Assembly: GCF_002155965.1 (NCBI RefSeq)
Contig: NZ_MUMH01000028.1
Location: 1-64,000, forward strand
Direction of reading: 5' to 3'
From: Allokutzneria sp. NRRL B-24872
GTDB taxonomy: Bacteria; Actinomycetota; Actinomycetes; Mycobacteriales; Pseudonocardiaceae
Length of the DNA: 64,000 nucleotides
Of this stretch, positions 33,039 to 42,219 are shown one piece after another. The notes beneath the pieces are model-generated. The model saw nothing but the letters and a program-made list of their open reading frames with translations. It was not told the DNA's origin and did no database searches. Both the position numbers and the translations under genes were made by a program. Positions within the stretch are counted from its first letter, which is position 1. Each line of letters starts with the position of its first letter.

Positions 33039-34802
33039 TCAGCGACCGAACGCGGCCTCGAACACGCCTCGCCCGCCGAGCACCGGAACGCTCACCGCGG
33101 TCTGGGCCAGGCTCACCGCGAGGCCCGTGCCCGGCTTGGGGCGCAGCGTGTGCTCGCGGTCGCTGGAGAGCAGCACCAGGCCGAGCGAGTGGTCCGCGGC
33201 CAGGACGTAGTCCATCGGCTGCAGCTCGAAGCCCAGCGAGTACCGCTCCCCGGGCTTGACCGGCTCGGTGCGGTCGAGGCGCGTGCGGTTCTGCGGGTCG
33301 GCCCAGCCGCGCGTGATCACCTTGGTGGTGCCGTCCGGGGCGCGGTCGACGAGGGCCACGGTCACGTTCGCCGCGGGCCGGTCGAAGGCGATCTTCAGCT
33401 CCGCCTTGGCCGTGCCACTGATGCGCACAGCGCGCTTCGCGGCGGGCGTGGTGTAGAGCAGCCGGTTCGCCGGGAGCAGCTGATCGAGCTTCTTCGTGGC
33501 GTCGTCGGTCAGCTTCTCCACGCCCGTGCCCGCCGTGAGCCCGAGCGCGCCGCCCTGCTGCGGGCGCACGGAGACGTCAGAGCTGCCCGGAGTGGGCCAG
33601 TCGACCTCGTTGACCCACGCACCGTCCTCGCGCTGAATGGTGACGCGGGGTTCCGCTTCGACGTTGTTCCGGTGGTCGAACAGGTAGCGGGTGAACCAGC
33701 GGTTGAGCGTCTTCTGCCACTCTTCCTTCCGCCGTGACTCCGGGGACTCGTGATCGCCCTGGTGCCACCAGATCTTCACCGGCACCCTGTTGGCCTTCAA
33801 TGCGCTGTACCACTGCGCGGCCTGCTTCGTCTTGACGTTCCAGTCCTTCAAGCCGTGCGCGATGAGCGTTGCCGCGTGCACTTTGTCGGCGTTCTTGAGG
33901 TAGTCGCGCTCGTCCCAGAACCGGTTGTGGTCGCCAGTTACGCGATCCTGTTGCCGCGTGAGTTCTGCGAGCATCGGCTTGCAGATCTCGCGGTCAGCGC
34001 GGCTGTTGACCCGTGTGGCCAACCAGTCGGCGTCCTCGCCCTGATAAGGCGCGGGCGCGATGACTGCACCGTTGGCGCGGTAGTAGTCGTACCAGGTGGA
34101 AATCGCCGCGATGGGCACGATCGCCTCAAGGCCCTGCACGCCTGTCGCCGCGACCGCGTTCGGCAGAGTTCCGTTGTAGGACAAGCCCATCATCGCGGTC
34201 TTGCCCGTTGTCCACGACGCGATCGAAGGCTTGTTGTCGGCGTCGCGCGCCGGGGTGCGGCCGTTGAGCCAATCCACGACCGAGCGCGCACCGAGGACTT
34301 CGCTCCGACCACCGCTGCTCGGACAGCCCGTAGAGTCACCCGTGCCGAGAGAGTCCGCGTACACCAACGCATATCCGCGCGCCAGGTAGTAGGGCTCGTC
34401 GGCGTGCACCGGAATGTCGCGGGGACTCGGACCGGAATTCAGGTCCCCGTCCGGGCCGGTGCTTCCTGGGACGTGGAGTTCGACGTCCACGTTGTGCGTC
34501 GGAATTCGTTGCCCGCCACCGAAGTACGGACTGATTCGGTAGAGCACCGGCGCTTTCACGCCCTGGTCGGTCGCGCGGTGGCGCACCACGACCGCGCGGA
34601 TCTCGTCGTCCTTCCCGTCGCGGTCGCTGTCGACGGGAACGCGCACGAACACCGTTTCACGCACGACATCCGCCGGGTCGAACACCGGTTGGGCCTCGCC
34701 GTCGGCGAACACCGGTTGCTGCGGTGGAGTCGTTGCCAGCGCGTACGCGCCGGTCAACGGGAACACCGCAAGTGCGGCCAGCAGTACTGTCGCGCGCCTC
34801 AT
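33039..34802 (-). CDS. Secreted Xaa-Pro dipeptidyl-peptidase (S15 family)
   Basis: 587 residues with a Sec signal peptide (about 1-24). Catalytic Ser208 in GLSYNGT, Asp in HGLKDWNV, His in QGDHESP; the C-terminal jelly-roll domain of the X-Pro dipeptidyl-peptidase/CocE group starts near 420. Removes Xaa-Pro dipeptides from extracellular peptides or hydrolyses related esters. Its ATG overlaps the stop of the frameshifted upstream gene (ATGA), so its expression may rely on that reading. Confidence 0.88.
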   Translation of the reverse strand: MRRATVLLAALAVFPLTGAYALATTPPQQPVFADGEAQPVFDPADVVRETVFVRVPVDSDRDGKDDEIRAVVVRHRATDQGVKAPVLYRISPYFGGGQRIPTHNVDVELHVPGSTGPDGDLNSGPSPRDIPVHADEPYYLARGYALVYADSLGTGDSTGCPSSGGRSEVLGARSVVDWLNGRTPARDADNKPSIASWTTGKTAMMGLSYNGTLPNAVAATGVQGLEAIVPIAAISTWYDYYRANGAVIAPAPYQGEDADWLATRVNSRADREICKPMLAELTRQQDRVTGDHNRFWDERDYLKNADKVHAATLIAHGLKDWNVKTKQAAQWYSALKANRVPVKIWWHQGDHESPESRRKEEWQKTLNRWFTRYLFDHRNNVEAEPRVTIQREDGAWVNEVDWPTPGSSDVSVRPQQGGALGLTAGTGVEKLTDDATKKLDQLLPANRLLYTTPAAKRAVRISGTAKAELKIAFDRPAANVTVALVDRAPDGTTKVITRGWADPQNRTRLDRTEPVKPGERYSLGFELQPMDYVLAADHSLGLVLLSSDREHTLRPKPGTGLAVSLAQTAVSVPVLGGRGVFEAAFGR

Positions 34803-35547
34803 TTTCGGAATGCTATTCCGTCCTGCCCTGTTCTGCAGTATTCGGTTCGGCGCTGTCCGAAGTCCTGCATCACTTTACGAGGGCCGCCTCCACCGAGCTG
34901 ATGATTTTGTTCGCCCATTCCCTCGTCGGCGAGCCGTTGCCCTCGATCTGCAAGTTTCCGCACGGCCGACGCGCCGCTCCTGATGACCGTGAAACCAATG
35001 GTCATGCCGCTTTCCTGGTAGTTCTTGCCCTTCAGCGCCAGGCTGGCGTGAGCCTCCTTCTTCGCGATCTGCTCGGCGAGCTTGCCGTGGCCGGACTGGT
35101 GTCCCTGGCCGCTGTGCGTCGTGTAGTCGTCAAGCTTCTCGTCGTAGACCCGGGCGTTGTCCAGGATGCTCTTGTCCTCGGGGTGAGATCGACGAGGCTC
35201 TTCTGGCGCAACGGGATCTTGCCCCTGGTGAAGGGGAGGACCTTGGCGTGTTCTGGGGCGAGGTCGTAGGTGCTGTCCGCGCTGGCGGGCTGCCGGGTGG
35301 CCGTGGTGACCGGGGGAGGGCCTCCGGCGTCCTCCACCGTCGCGGCCGAAACCGTCGTCGTGGTGGTGGTCGTTGTCGTTGTCGTTGTGGCCGCGGGGTT
35401 CAGCCTGGTTTTCAGTTCCTTCTTGAGCTTGGCGCTGAGGTCGGTCAACTCCTCGGACTCGTCGTTCCAGCACGAGGTCTTCTCGACGATCTCCTGCCAA
35501 TCCGAGTCGGAGAGGCCCAGCTCGTCCTTGTCGACCTTGATCGTCAC
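34799..35547 (-). pseudogene. Frameshifted gene with poly-Thr linker
   Basis: GTG 35547 (overlapping the upstream stop as GTGA) opens VTIKVDKDELGLSDSDWQ, a helical domain with one Cys, and a run of 12 Thr, and reads to KSLVDL. The frame then fails, but one extra C in the CCCC at 35180-35183 would continue it as PEDKSILDNARVYDEKLDDY to a stop at 34799-34801 that overlaps the peptidase start. Both halves have coding-like composition and the whole would be 249 residues. Real mutation, sequencing error and programmed slippage are all possible. Family unknown. Confidence 0.6.
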
Positions 35548-35849
35548 TGGTCCGCACCTTCCCCTGCGAGCACCTTCTCGAATTCCGACGGCGGGAAACC
35601 CCACTGCTCGAAGATCGTGCACGCCGTCTCGGCGTCACCGTTGGCGTGGTGCACCGTCGCCAGGTTCCACGCGATTTCCATCAGCGCCTCACGGCTCTGC
35701 TCGAAGAACTCCCGCGTCGGCGCGTCGTTGAGGATGTTGGTCCAGATCTGGATCGCGGTCTCGAAGTCGCCGTTCTGCGCGGCGTCGAATCCCATGACCT
35801 GGTGGTCCAGCAACTGCTTGTGATACGCCAGCGTCTCCGAGTCCGCCAC
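35544..35849 (-). CDS. Small TPR-like helical protein
   Basis: 101 residues, acidic. Two helix pairs resembling TPR units: AAQNGDFETAIQIWTNIL and IAWNLATVHHANGDAETAC. Coupled to the frameshifted gene by GTGA overlap; likely an adaptor or chaperone for that protein rather than an enzyme. First gene of the three-gene peptidase operon. Confidence 0.68.
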   Translation of the reverse strand: MADSETLAYHKQLLDHQVMGFDAAQNGDFETAIQIWTNILNDAPTREFFEQSREALMEIAWNLATVHHANGDAETACTIFEQWGFPPSEFEKVLAGEGADQ

Positions 35850-36013
35850 GGTTGCGCCCTCCTGTGCCCATGACCGTCCACGTCGACGGTAAGCAGCCAG
35901 GGCGTTTCAGCGGTGACCGAAAAGGCAGTCATCCGGACAGTGGGGTTTCCCCCAGTACGAGCTCGGGGGTGCGCCTGATTTTCTTGGACCCGGCGCGCGG
36001 ACAGGCTGACCAC

Positions 36014-36943
36014 ATGGTGATTTCTCGCTCCCGTCGCGGCTTCGTCAAGCTGGCCGCCGCCGCTGTCGCCTTTCTCGGCATCGCGGGCTGCACACCCGCC
36101 GCCGAGCCGCCTCGGATCACGCCCCTGCGCATCACCACCGCCGCCGGAACCTTCGACGCCGTCGCGGCCGGACCGCAAGACGGCCGGAAAGTGCTTCTGC
36201 TGCACGGCTTTCCCGAACTCGGCATCGAGTGGGAGCACCAGCTCCTCGCTCTCGCCGCCGCCGGGTACCGCGCCGTCGCGCCCGACCAGCGCGGCTACTC
36301 GCCCGGCGTGCGGCCGGCCGGCGTCGAGAACTACCGGCTGGACCTCGCCGTCGGTGACGTCGTGGCGATGGCCGATTCCCTTGGCTGGAAGCAGTTCGAC
36401 CTCGTCGGCCACGACTGGGGAGCCGCCGTCTCCTGGATCGCCGCCGCGCGGCACCCGAGCCGAATCCGTTCGCTGACCGCCGTCTCCGTGCCGCACCTGG
36501 GCGCGTTCGCCGAGGCGCTGCGAACCGATCCCGCGCAGCAGGGTGCTTCCAAGTACATGGACATGTTCCGGCAGCCCACCCCGATCCCCGAGGACAAGAT
36601 CCTCGCGTCGGGGCCCGCCAAGCTGCCCGGTGTCTCACCCGAGAAGAGCGCCGAGTACTTCCGGCGGCTCTCGCAGCCGGGTGCCCTGACCGCCGCGCTG
36701 AACTGGTACCGCGCCAACGACTTCCGGGGCTACGAGCAGCGCGTCGCCGTGCCGACCCTCTTCATCGCGAGCACCAAGGACGCCATGGTCGCGCCCTCCG
36801 GCGTCCAGGCGACGAAGAACTGGGTCACCGGCCCCTACCGGATGGAGAACCTGGAAGGCATCGGCCACAACATCCCCGAGGAAGCCCCCGCCGTCACCAG
36901 CTCGCTGCTCCTCGCGCACCTGGCTTCTGTGCCAGCCGCTTAG
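36014..36943 (+). CDS. Tat-exported lipoprotein alpha/beta hydrolase (epoxide-hydrolase-like)
   Basis: 309 residues from ATG 36014. Leader SRRGFVKLA followed by a hydrophobic stretch and lipobox GIAGC, so a Tat-dependent lipoprotein. Core: HGFPELGIEW (oxyanion), nucleophile Asp in GHDWGAAVSW, and His in GIGHNIPEE; a lid of about 80 residues. The HDWGA nucleophile is that of epoxide hydrolases and haloalkane dehalogenases. Acts on the outer face of the membrane. Overlaps the convergent NUDIX gene by 50 bp. Confidence 0.82.
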   Translation: MVISRSRRGFVKLAAAAVAFLGIAGCTPAAEPPRITPLRITTAAGTFDAVAAGPQDGRKVLLLHGFPELGIEWEHQLLALAAAGYRAVAPDQRGYSPGVRPAGVENYRLDLAVGDVVAMADSLGWKQFDLVGHDWGAAVSWIAAARHPSRIRSLTAVSVPHLGAFAEALRTDPAQQGASKYMDMFRQPTPIPEDKILASGPAKLPGVSPEKSAEYFRRLSQPGALTAALNWYRANDFRGYEQRVAVPTLFIASTKDAMVAPSGVQATKNWVTGPYRMENLEGIGHNIPEEAPAVTSSLLLAHLASVPAA

Positions 36944-37406
36944 CGCGGTACTCGCTCAGCACCTGCCGCACGAACGGCGTGATCTGGATGCCGTCGAGCT
37001 CGTCGAAGGAGAAGAACCTCAGCTCCTGGCCCTCCGCCAGCGTGAACGCGGTCGACGGCAACGTGGTGCTGGTGGTGAACACCGACACCAGGTGCCGGTG
37101 ACCGCCCCGATCGATCACCGAGCAGAAGTGCTCGAACTCACCGAACTGCTCGACCGCCGAACCGATCTCCTCGGCCAGTTCCCGCCGCGCCGTCACCACC
37201 GGCGACTCACCGGGCTCCGCCGCGCCGCCGAGGATCGCCCAGTGGTTCGGGTACAGGATCTCGGGCTTGTCGTCACGCAGGTTGAGCAGAACCCGGCCGG
37301 TCCCGTCCAGCACCATCGTCATGGACGCGCGCCCGGCGAACTCGCCGCGCTCCACCTCGGCGCGGTCCAGCTCCGTGAGGTATCCGGCGGTGCTCAGCTC
37401 GCTCAT
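36894..37406 (-). CDS. NUDIX hydrolase
   Basis: 170 residues from ATG 37406. The Nudix box is complete: GGAAEPGESP and RRELAEEIG, with the three metal-binding Glu. LDGTGRVLLNLRDD and YPNHWAILGG are the preceding strands. Hydrolyses a nucleoside diphosphate derivative; the substrate is not readable. Its end overlaps the hydrolase gene on the other strand, so both transcripts are antisense to each other there. Confidence 0.88.
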   Translation of the reverse strand: MSELSTAGYLTELDRAEVERGEFAGRASMTMVLDGTGRVLLNLRDDKPEILYPNHWAILGGAAEPGESPVVTARRELAEEIGSAVEQFGEFEHFCSVIDRGGHRHLVSVFTTSTTLPSTAFTLAEGQELRFFSFDELDGIQITPFVRQVLSEYRAKRLAQKPGARGAASW

Positions 37407-37496
37407 GGCGGCCACCCTGCCACGACCACAGAACGTGAAAGTTCGAACACGAACCGGGGAAGTTCTGAACCGGGACCGCTGCGGCCTGAAAAGATC

Positions 37497-37528
37497 AAGC
37501 CCTGACCAGCTGATGCTGGTCAGGGCTT
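37497..37528 (-). terminator. Terminator of tRNA-Arg
   Basis: Perfect 13-bp stem AAGCCCTGACCAG (37497-37509) with its complement at 37516-37528 and a 6-nt loop, 9 bp after the tRNA in its direction, then TTGATCTTTT, a U-rich tail. Confidence 0.88.
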
Positions 37529-37536
37529 GTTTCCGC

Positions 37537-37612
37537 TGGTGCCCCTGGCAGGAATCGAACCTGCGACACACGGTTTAGGAAACCGATGCTCTATCCCCTG
37601 AGCTACAGAGGC
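37537..37612 (-). tRNA. tRNA-Arg (anticodon CCU)
   Basis: 76-nt cloverleaf on the minus strand with encoded CCA: acceptor GCCTCTG/CAGGGGC, D-arm GCTC/GAGC, anticodon loop TTCCTAA, T-arm GCAGG-TTCGATT-CCTGC. Reads AGG, a rare Arg codon in high-GC genomes. No integrase or attachment duplication is seen nearby. Confidence 0.95.
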
Positions 37613-37756
37613 GCGGGAACGGCTAGATCATACGACCCACCGCCAAGCCAGTTGGCGGGTGGGCCGCTTCGACGGGCCTGATGGGGCGGCGTTGACCGTA
37701 CCGCGCGCATCGCCGCACAGTTGGGAAAGACTCTTTCCGAACTGCGGAGGTTCCCG

Positions 37757-38407
37757 ATGGAGAGCGAACTGTCCCGCCGCGCCCTGCTCCGCGGTGTCGT
37801 CGGTGCCGGCCTGGTCGTGGGCGCCGGGCTGCACACCGCGACGCCCGCGCTGGCCGTCCCCGCGCCGAGCGTGGTGAGCTGCGCCGACTGGAGCGCGCGG
37901 CCCGCGAGGTCGACGCCGCAGTTGCTGGGCCACAAGCCGACGGTGCTGACCGTGCACCAGACGGAGAGCCCGAACTCGACGGACTACAGCAAGGCGCACG
38001 CGTACTCACTGGCCCGCTCGGTGCAGAACCACCACATGAACAACAACGGGTGGATCGACAGCGGGCAGCAGTTCACGATCAGCCGGGGCGGCCACGTCCT
38101 TGAGGGGCGGCACCGCAGCCTGGCCGCGCTCAAAGGCGGCAAACAGCACGTTCTCGGCGCGCACGTGGGCGGGCACAACACCACGCACATCGGCATCGAG
38201 AACGAGGGGACCTACCACACGGCGACGCCGCCGGAGCAGCTGTGGACCTCGCTGGTGGCGATGTGCGCCTACATCTGCCAGCAGTACGGGATCAAGGTCG
38301 TCAACATCAGGGGGCACCGGGACTACAACTCGACTGACTGCCCTGGCAACAAGCTTTACAGCATGTTGCCAAAGCTGAGGCAGGACGTGTCCAAGCTGCT
38401 GCGCTGA
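37757..38407 (+). CDS. Tat-exported N-acetylmuramoyl-L-alanine amidase / PGRP-like protein
   Basis: 216 residues from ATG 37757, with GGAGG 7 bp upstream. Tat leader SRRALLRGVVGAG, cleavage near ALAVP. The amidase_2/PGRP domain has zinc-ligand candidates His in LTVHQTES, His in RGHRDYNST and Cys in TDCPG, plus IGIENEGTY. Cleaves the lactyl-L-Ala bond of peptidoglycan outside the cell. Single gene between tRNA-Arg and an orphan response regulator; likely roles are wall turnover or muropeptide recycling. Confidence 0.85.
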   Translation: MESELSRRALLRGVVGAGLVVGAGLHTATPALAVPAPSVVSCADWSARPARSTPQLLGHKPTVLTVHQTESPNSTDYSKAHAYSLARSVQNHHMNNNGWIDSGQQFTISRGGHVLEGRHRSLAALKGGKQHVLGAHVGGHNTTHIGIENEGTYHTATPPEQLWTSLVAMCAYICQQYGIKVVNIRGHRDYNSTDCPGNKLYSMLPKLRQDVSKLLR

Positions 38408-38571
38408 GGGTTGAGGCTCATCGCCGGTAACCCTCCGTTCACCGCTCTTCCCCGACTGGGTGTCGCGCCGGAGCCCCTGACGTGGTGAGATAACCGGACC
38501 GTAACGCCGGTGGGTGATACTGCCCTCCGGTACATGCCCGTGAACACGACGCGTCAGTCGGGGAGGCGTCC

Positions 38572-39219
38572 GTGATCAAAGTTCTGTTGGTCGATGACGA
38601 GGACCTTGTTCGATCCGGTCTTCGAATGATCTTGTCGAGTGCTGGTGACATCGAGGTTGTCGGAGAGTGTGACGACGGTTGCCTCGTGGTGGACCGGGTG
38701 CGGCAACTTCGCCCGCACGTGGTCCTGCTGGACATCCGGATGCGCACGACGGACGGCCTGTCCGCCCTGCGACGGCTGCGCGCGCTGCCGGACCCGCCAC
38801 GGGTCGCGATGCTCACCACCTTCGACATCGACGAGTACGTCAGCGAGGCCCTGCGCCTCGGTGCCAGCGGTTTCCTGCTGAAGGACACCGAACCCGCCCA
38901 GCTCGTCCGGGCGGTGCGCGACGTCGCGCGCGGCGGAGCGGTGCTCGATCCCGGGGTGGCCGCGCGCGTGCTCGCGGCGGTCGCGAACGGGGAGCGGGCT
39001 GCCGAGCCGGCTCGGACGTTGCTCGGGTCCCTGTCCGAGCGCGAGCGGGAGGTGCTCGCGCTCATCGGGCAGGGCATGTCCAACGCCGAGATCGGCGGTG
39101 CCCTGCACCTGTCCGAGGCGACGGTGAAGGGCTACGTGTCCTCGGTGCTCGGCAAGATAGGAGCCGTGAACCGGGTGCAGGCGGCCCTGGTCGCCTACCG
39201 CGGTGGGCTGATCGCCTGA
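38572..39219 (+). CDS. Orphan NarL/FixJ-type response regulator
   Basis: 215 residues from GTG 38572 (GGGAGG upstream). Receiver with Asp8/Asp9 pocket, phospho-acceptor Asp54 (LLDIRM), MLTTFD and FLLKDT; LuxR helix-turn-helix LSEREREVLALIGQGMSNAE and ATVKGYV. No kinase gene is adjacent. It is followed, convergently, by the GGDEF gene 21 bp away, so no operon partner is apparent; it presumably pairs with a distant kinase. Confidence 0.9.
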   Translation: MIKVLLVDDEDLVRSGLRMILSSAGDIEVVGECDDGCLVVDRVRQLRPHVVLLDIRMRTTDGLSALRRLRALPDPPRVAMLTTFDIDEYVSEALRLGASGFLLKDTEPAQLVRAVRDVARGGAVLDPGVAARVLAAVANGERAAEPARTLLGSLSEREREVLALIGQGMSNAEIGGALHLSEATVKGYVSSVLGKIGAVNRVQAALVAYRGGLIA

Positions 39220-39240
39220 TCGGGTGACCCGTCGGTCTGG

Positions 39241-40785
39241 CTACTCCAGGCCGACGGGCTGCTCCGGCGCCAGCAGGGTCCCGTCCACTCCGCCCTCTGC
39301 GGAGGGGTGGACCTCCACGCGGTTCCTGCCGTGGCGTTTCGCCCGGTAGAGCGCGATGTCGGCGGCCGCGAAGAGCTGGTCCAGCTTGGCCGGACCGGCG
39401 GCGACGCCGATGCTCACGGTCGGGCGCCTGATGTTGCCCAGCACCATCGACCAGTCGTGGTCGTCCACGGCCGCGCGGATGCGCTCGGCCACCACCGGGC
39501 CGACGTTGTGCCGGTCCTCGGTGGCGTCGACGAGCAGCACGACGAACTCGTCGCCGGCCCATCGCGCCACCAGGTCGTCAGTGCGGCACTCGCGGCGCAG
39601 CAGCTGGGCGATCTCGCGCAGCGCCGCGTCCCCCGCGGCGTGCCCGGCGTCGTCGTTGACGCCCTTGAACCAGTCCACGTCGACCAGCACCAGCCACGGC
39701 ATCCGTCCGCGCGCGGCGGTCCGCTCCAGCAGCTGCGGCGCGGCGCGCTCCAGGCCGAGCCGGTTCGCCAGCCCCGTCAGCGGGTCCCGCGCGGCGGCCT
39801 CCTGCGCCGCCATCGCCAGCCGCTGGGCCTGCACGGCGAGTCTGCGCTGCTCCAGCGCCTGGCCAAGGCCCTCCTGCAACGTCTCCACGGCCTTGCGGCT
39901 GGAGGTGAGGCTCCTGCGCAGCGCCTCCGCCTCGCCGACCGCGTCGCCGAGGGAGTTGCAGACGTCGGCGAGGTCCAGCGAGAACCGGAACAGCAGCGAC
40001 GTGTCGTTGATCTTCTCCGCCTCCGCCACGGCCCGCGCGGCCAGCGTGCGCGCCTCCGCGAGGTCGCCGCGTGCGCGCTGCACCATGGCGAGCACCCAGT
40101 GGCTGACCGCCTGGCCCCACCAGTCCTCGGCGCCGCGGGCCAGCTCTCCGGCCTGCTTCGCGGTCTTCTCGGCCTGGTCCAGCTCGCCGATACCGGCGAG
40201 GGAGCGCGAGTAGGCGCCGAGCAGCGCGCGGTGCACGTAGCCCTCGCTGATCAGCTCAAGGCCCTGCTCCAGCAGCACGGCCGCCTCGCCGAAGATCTGC
40301 CGGGCCGTCTCCTCGGGCGCGTCGACCGCGCGGAAGTTGAGCGTGCCGCCCAGCCGCTGCAGGCAGTGGGCAAGCGTTTGGGCGTCGCCGGAGTCCCTGG
40401 CCACCTGTACCGACAGCCGCGTCATGTCCAGCGCGGCGCGGCGGTGGCCGATGCCGTCGAGCAGGTAGCCCAGCATGCCGATGGTCTGCGCGGCCGCCGC
40501 GCCGACGGGGCGCTCGGAGTCCAGCTCCGTCCAGCCCTCGGCGGCGAGTTCGAGCGCGAGCGGGATGCGGCCGAGCCGCCACGCCACCACGGCCCGGTAG
40601 ACCAGCACGGTCGCCCTGCGCCAGCGGTCCCCGCCGGAGGCGGGGGTGCGCGAGACCACGTCGTCGAACAGGGTGTTGGCCTCGACCACGCGGCCGGAGT
40701 CCAGCAGCGACCGGACCTCGCGGTCCTGCCGCGGGATCTGTCCCGCCGCCATCGGCTCGTCGTGATCCACGTCGTGATCCACCAC
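39241..40785 (-). CDS. Diguanylate cyclase-like protein: TPR-type sensor plus GGDEF domain
   Basis: 514 residues from GTG 40785 (ATG 40752 alternative). N-terminal 320 residues are helical tetratricopeptide-like repeats; a coiled coil leads to a GGDEF domain (about 345-505) with DPLTGLANR, DVDWFKGVND and the active-site loop AGDEF. The first Gly of GGDEF is Ala, a variant that can keep activity; the product-inhibition site RTDD five residues before it is intact. Cytoplasmic. Likely makes cyclic di-GMP in response to a protein or peptide bound by the repeats. Confidence 0.88.
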   Translation of the reverse strand: MVDHDVDHDEPMAAGQIPRQDREVRSLLDSGRVVEANTLFDDVVSRTPASGGDRWRRATVLVYRAVVAWRLGRIPLALELAAEGWTELDSERPVGAAAAQTIGMLGYLLDGIGHRRAALDMTRLSVQVARDSGDAQTLAHCLQRLGGTLNFRAVDAPEETARQIFGEAAVLLEQGLELISEGYVHRALLGAYSRSLAGIGELDQAEKTAKQAGELARGAEDWWGQAVSHWVLAMVQRARGDLAEARTLAARAVAEAEKINDTSLLFRFSLDLADVCNSLGDAVGEAEALRRSLTSSRKAVETLQEGLGQALEQRRLAVQAQRLAMAAQEAAARDPLTGLANRLGLERAAPQLLERTAARGRMPWLVLVDVDWFKGVNDDAGHAAGDAALREIAQLLRRECRTDDLVARWAGDEFVVLLVDATEDRHNVGPVVAERIRAAVDDHDWSMVLGNIRRPTVSIGVAAGPAKLDQLFAAADIALYRAKRHGRNRVEVHPSAEGGVDGTLLAPEQPVGLE

Positions 40786-40854
40786 GCCTCGGCATCCCCT
40801 GACCCCGGCTGACCGCGCCGTCCTTGCCCTCACCAGGCGCGATCTGCCGACAGG

Positions 40855-41508
40855 CTACCTTTTCCGTCGCTGCCCGTACCGCTCGTGGTGCACAACGTCA
40901 TGAAGAGGTAGCCGACTGCGCCACCCGTGTCGCTCCAGATCAGGCGTGTCAGCGAGCCGTTCGACCGGGCCGAGGCACAACCACGCGACCGGGCGCACGC
41001 CCTGCGGGACGCCGAGAAGTCTGCGCAGGAAGTCCTCGCGGTAGAAGCTCACCCAGCCCACGCCCAGGCCCTCCGCGGTCGCGGCCAGCCACAGGTTCTG
41101 GATCGCCAGGCAGACCGAGAACAGCCCGGCGTCGGCGATGGCGTGCCTGCCGAGCACGGCGGGGGAGCCCCGGTCGGCGTCGTAGGTCACCACGACGCCG
41201 ACGGTGGACTCCAGCACGCCCTCGACCTTGATCCGCGAGAACGTCTCCGCGCGCTCGCCCTCCAGCGACGCCGCGAAGACGCTGCGCTCCGCCCGAACGT
41301 GGTCGCGGAAGGACCTGCGGGTGTCGCGGTCGCTGACGAGCACGAAGTCCCACGGCTGCGAGAGCCCGACGCTGGGGGCGGCGTGGGCCGCCCCCAGGAC
41401 GCGGTCGAGCACGTCATCGGCGATCGGCTCGCCGGTGAACTCGCCGCGCACGTCGCGGCGCCGGAACAGCACGTCGTAGAACTCGGCGACTTCGGTCGGT
41501 GCGGCCAC
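40855..41508 (-). CDS. bluB: BluB, 5,6-dimethylbenzimidazole synthase
   Basis: 217 residues from GTG 41508. Nitroreductase fold adapted to cannibalise FMNH2 into the lower ligand of vitamin B12. Signatures: FRRRDVRGEFTG, AAPSVGLSQPWDFVL, ADAGLFSVCLAIQNLWLAA and GVGWVSFY. It begins only 13 bp after the rpsR stop on the same strand, so it appears to be the terminal gene of the zinc-responsive ribosomal protein operon. No other cobalamin genes and no cobalamin riboswitch are seen here. Confidence 0.85.
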   Translation of the reverse strand: MAAPTEVAEFYDVLFRRRDVRGEFTGEPIADDVLDRVLGAAHAAPSVGLSQPWDFVLVSDRDTRRSFRDHVRAERSVFAASLEGERAETFSRIKVEGVLESTVGVVVTYDADRGSPAVLGRHAIADAGLFSVCLAIQNLWLAATAEGLGVGWVSFYREDFLRRLLGVPQGVRPVAWLCLGPVERLADTPDLERHGWRSRLPLHDVVHHERYGQRRKR

Positions 41509-41521
41509 TTCGACGACGCTA

Positions 41522-41743
41522 CTAGCGCTTGCCGTAGGGCAGCAGCGCCATCTCGCGGGCGTTCTTGATCGCCTTGGCCACCTCGCGCTGCTGCTGCGGC
41601 GTGAGCCCGGTGACCCTGCGGGAACGGATCTTGCCCCGGTCGGAGACGAACGTCCGCAGCAGCGTCGCGTCCTTCCAGTCGGCCCGCTCCACGCCCGCGG
41701 ACTTGAGCAGGTTGCGCTTCTTCTTGCCGGTGAACCTGGTCAT
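41522..41743 (-). CDS. rpsR: Ribosomal protein S18, zinc-independent paralogue
   Basis: 73 residues: [50 protein letters not shown]. It has no cysteine, unlike the zinc-binding S18 form. In actinobacteria such Cys-less copies replace the zinc proteins on the ribosome during zinc starvation under Zur control. Fourth in the rpmB-rpmG-rpsN-rpsR unit, 4 bp after rpsN. Confidence 0.93.
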   Translation of the reverse strand: MTRFTGKKKRNLLKSAGVERADWKDATLLRTFVSDRGKIRSRRVTGLTPQQQREVAKAIKNAREMALLPYGKR

Positions 41744-41747
41744 GGCC

Positions 41748-42053
41748 TCACCAGCTCGACTTGCTGACGCCGGGCAGTTCGCCCGCGTGAGCCATCGAGC
41801 GCAGCCGCACCCGGGACAGGCCGAAGGCGCGGAAGTACGCGCGCGGCCTGCCGTCGACGGCGTCGCGGTTGCGGACCCTGGTCGCGCTCGCGTCGCGCGG
41901 CTGGCGCCGCAGCTCCAGCTGCGCCGCCGCGCGCTCGGCGTCGGAGGACTTCGGCGAGCGCAGGACCTCCTTCAGCTCGGCGCGGCGCTCGGCGTAGCGG
42001 GCGACGACGAGCTTGCGCTGCTCGTTCTTGGCGATCTTGGACTTCTTGGCCAT
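41748..42053 (-). CDS. rpsN: Ribosomal protein S14, zinc-independent paralogue
   Basis: 101 residues, the long form: [26 protein letters not shown] at the start in pieces and [17 protein letters not shown] ... [11 protein letters not shown] at the end. The zinc-binding C-x2-C-x12-C-x2-C of the short 61-residue form is absent; there is no Cys at all. Starts 1 bp after the rpmG stop. Confidence 0.93.
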   Translation of the reverse strand: MAKKSKIAKNEQRKLVVARYAERRAELKEVLRSPKSSDAERAAAQLELRRQPRDASATRVRNRDAVDGRPRAYFRAFGLSRVRLRSMAHAGELPGVSKSSW

Positions 42054-42054
42054 C

Positions 42055-42219
42055 TCAGCGCTCCTCCTTGAACTCGACGTGCCTGCGCACGATCGGGTCG
42101 TACTTGGTGAGCCGCATGCGGTCCGGGTCGTTGCGCCGGTTCTTGCGGGTCACGTACGTGTAGCCGGTGCCAGCGGTCGAGCGGAGCTTGATGATCGGCC
42201 GGACCTCGTTGCGCGCCAT
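42055..42219 (-). CDS. rpmG: Ribosomal protein L33, zinc-independent paralogue
   Basis: 54 residues: [24 protein letters not shown], then [12 protein letters not shown]. The two C-x2-C zinc pairs of the other L33 type are absent. ATG 42219 overlaps the rpmB stop (TGATG). Confidence 0.93.
   Translation of the reverse strand: MARNEVRPIIKLRSTAGTGYTYVTRKNRRNDPDRMRLTKYDPIVRRHVEFKEER

Noticed and set aside
37497-37612. Integration site at tRNA-Arg
   Set aside because: No integrase, no repeat of the tRNA 3' end and conserved-type genes on both sides within the window.
40800-41530. Cobalamin riboswitch upstream of bluB
   Set aside because: Only 13 bp separate bluB from rpsR; no room for a B12 box element.
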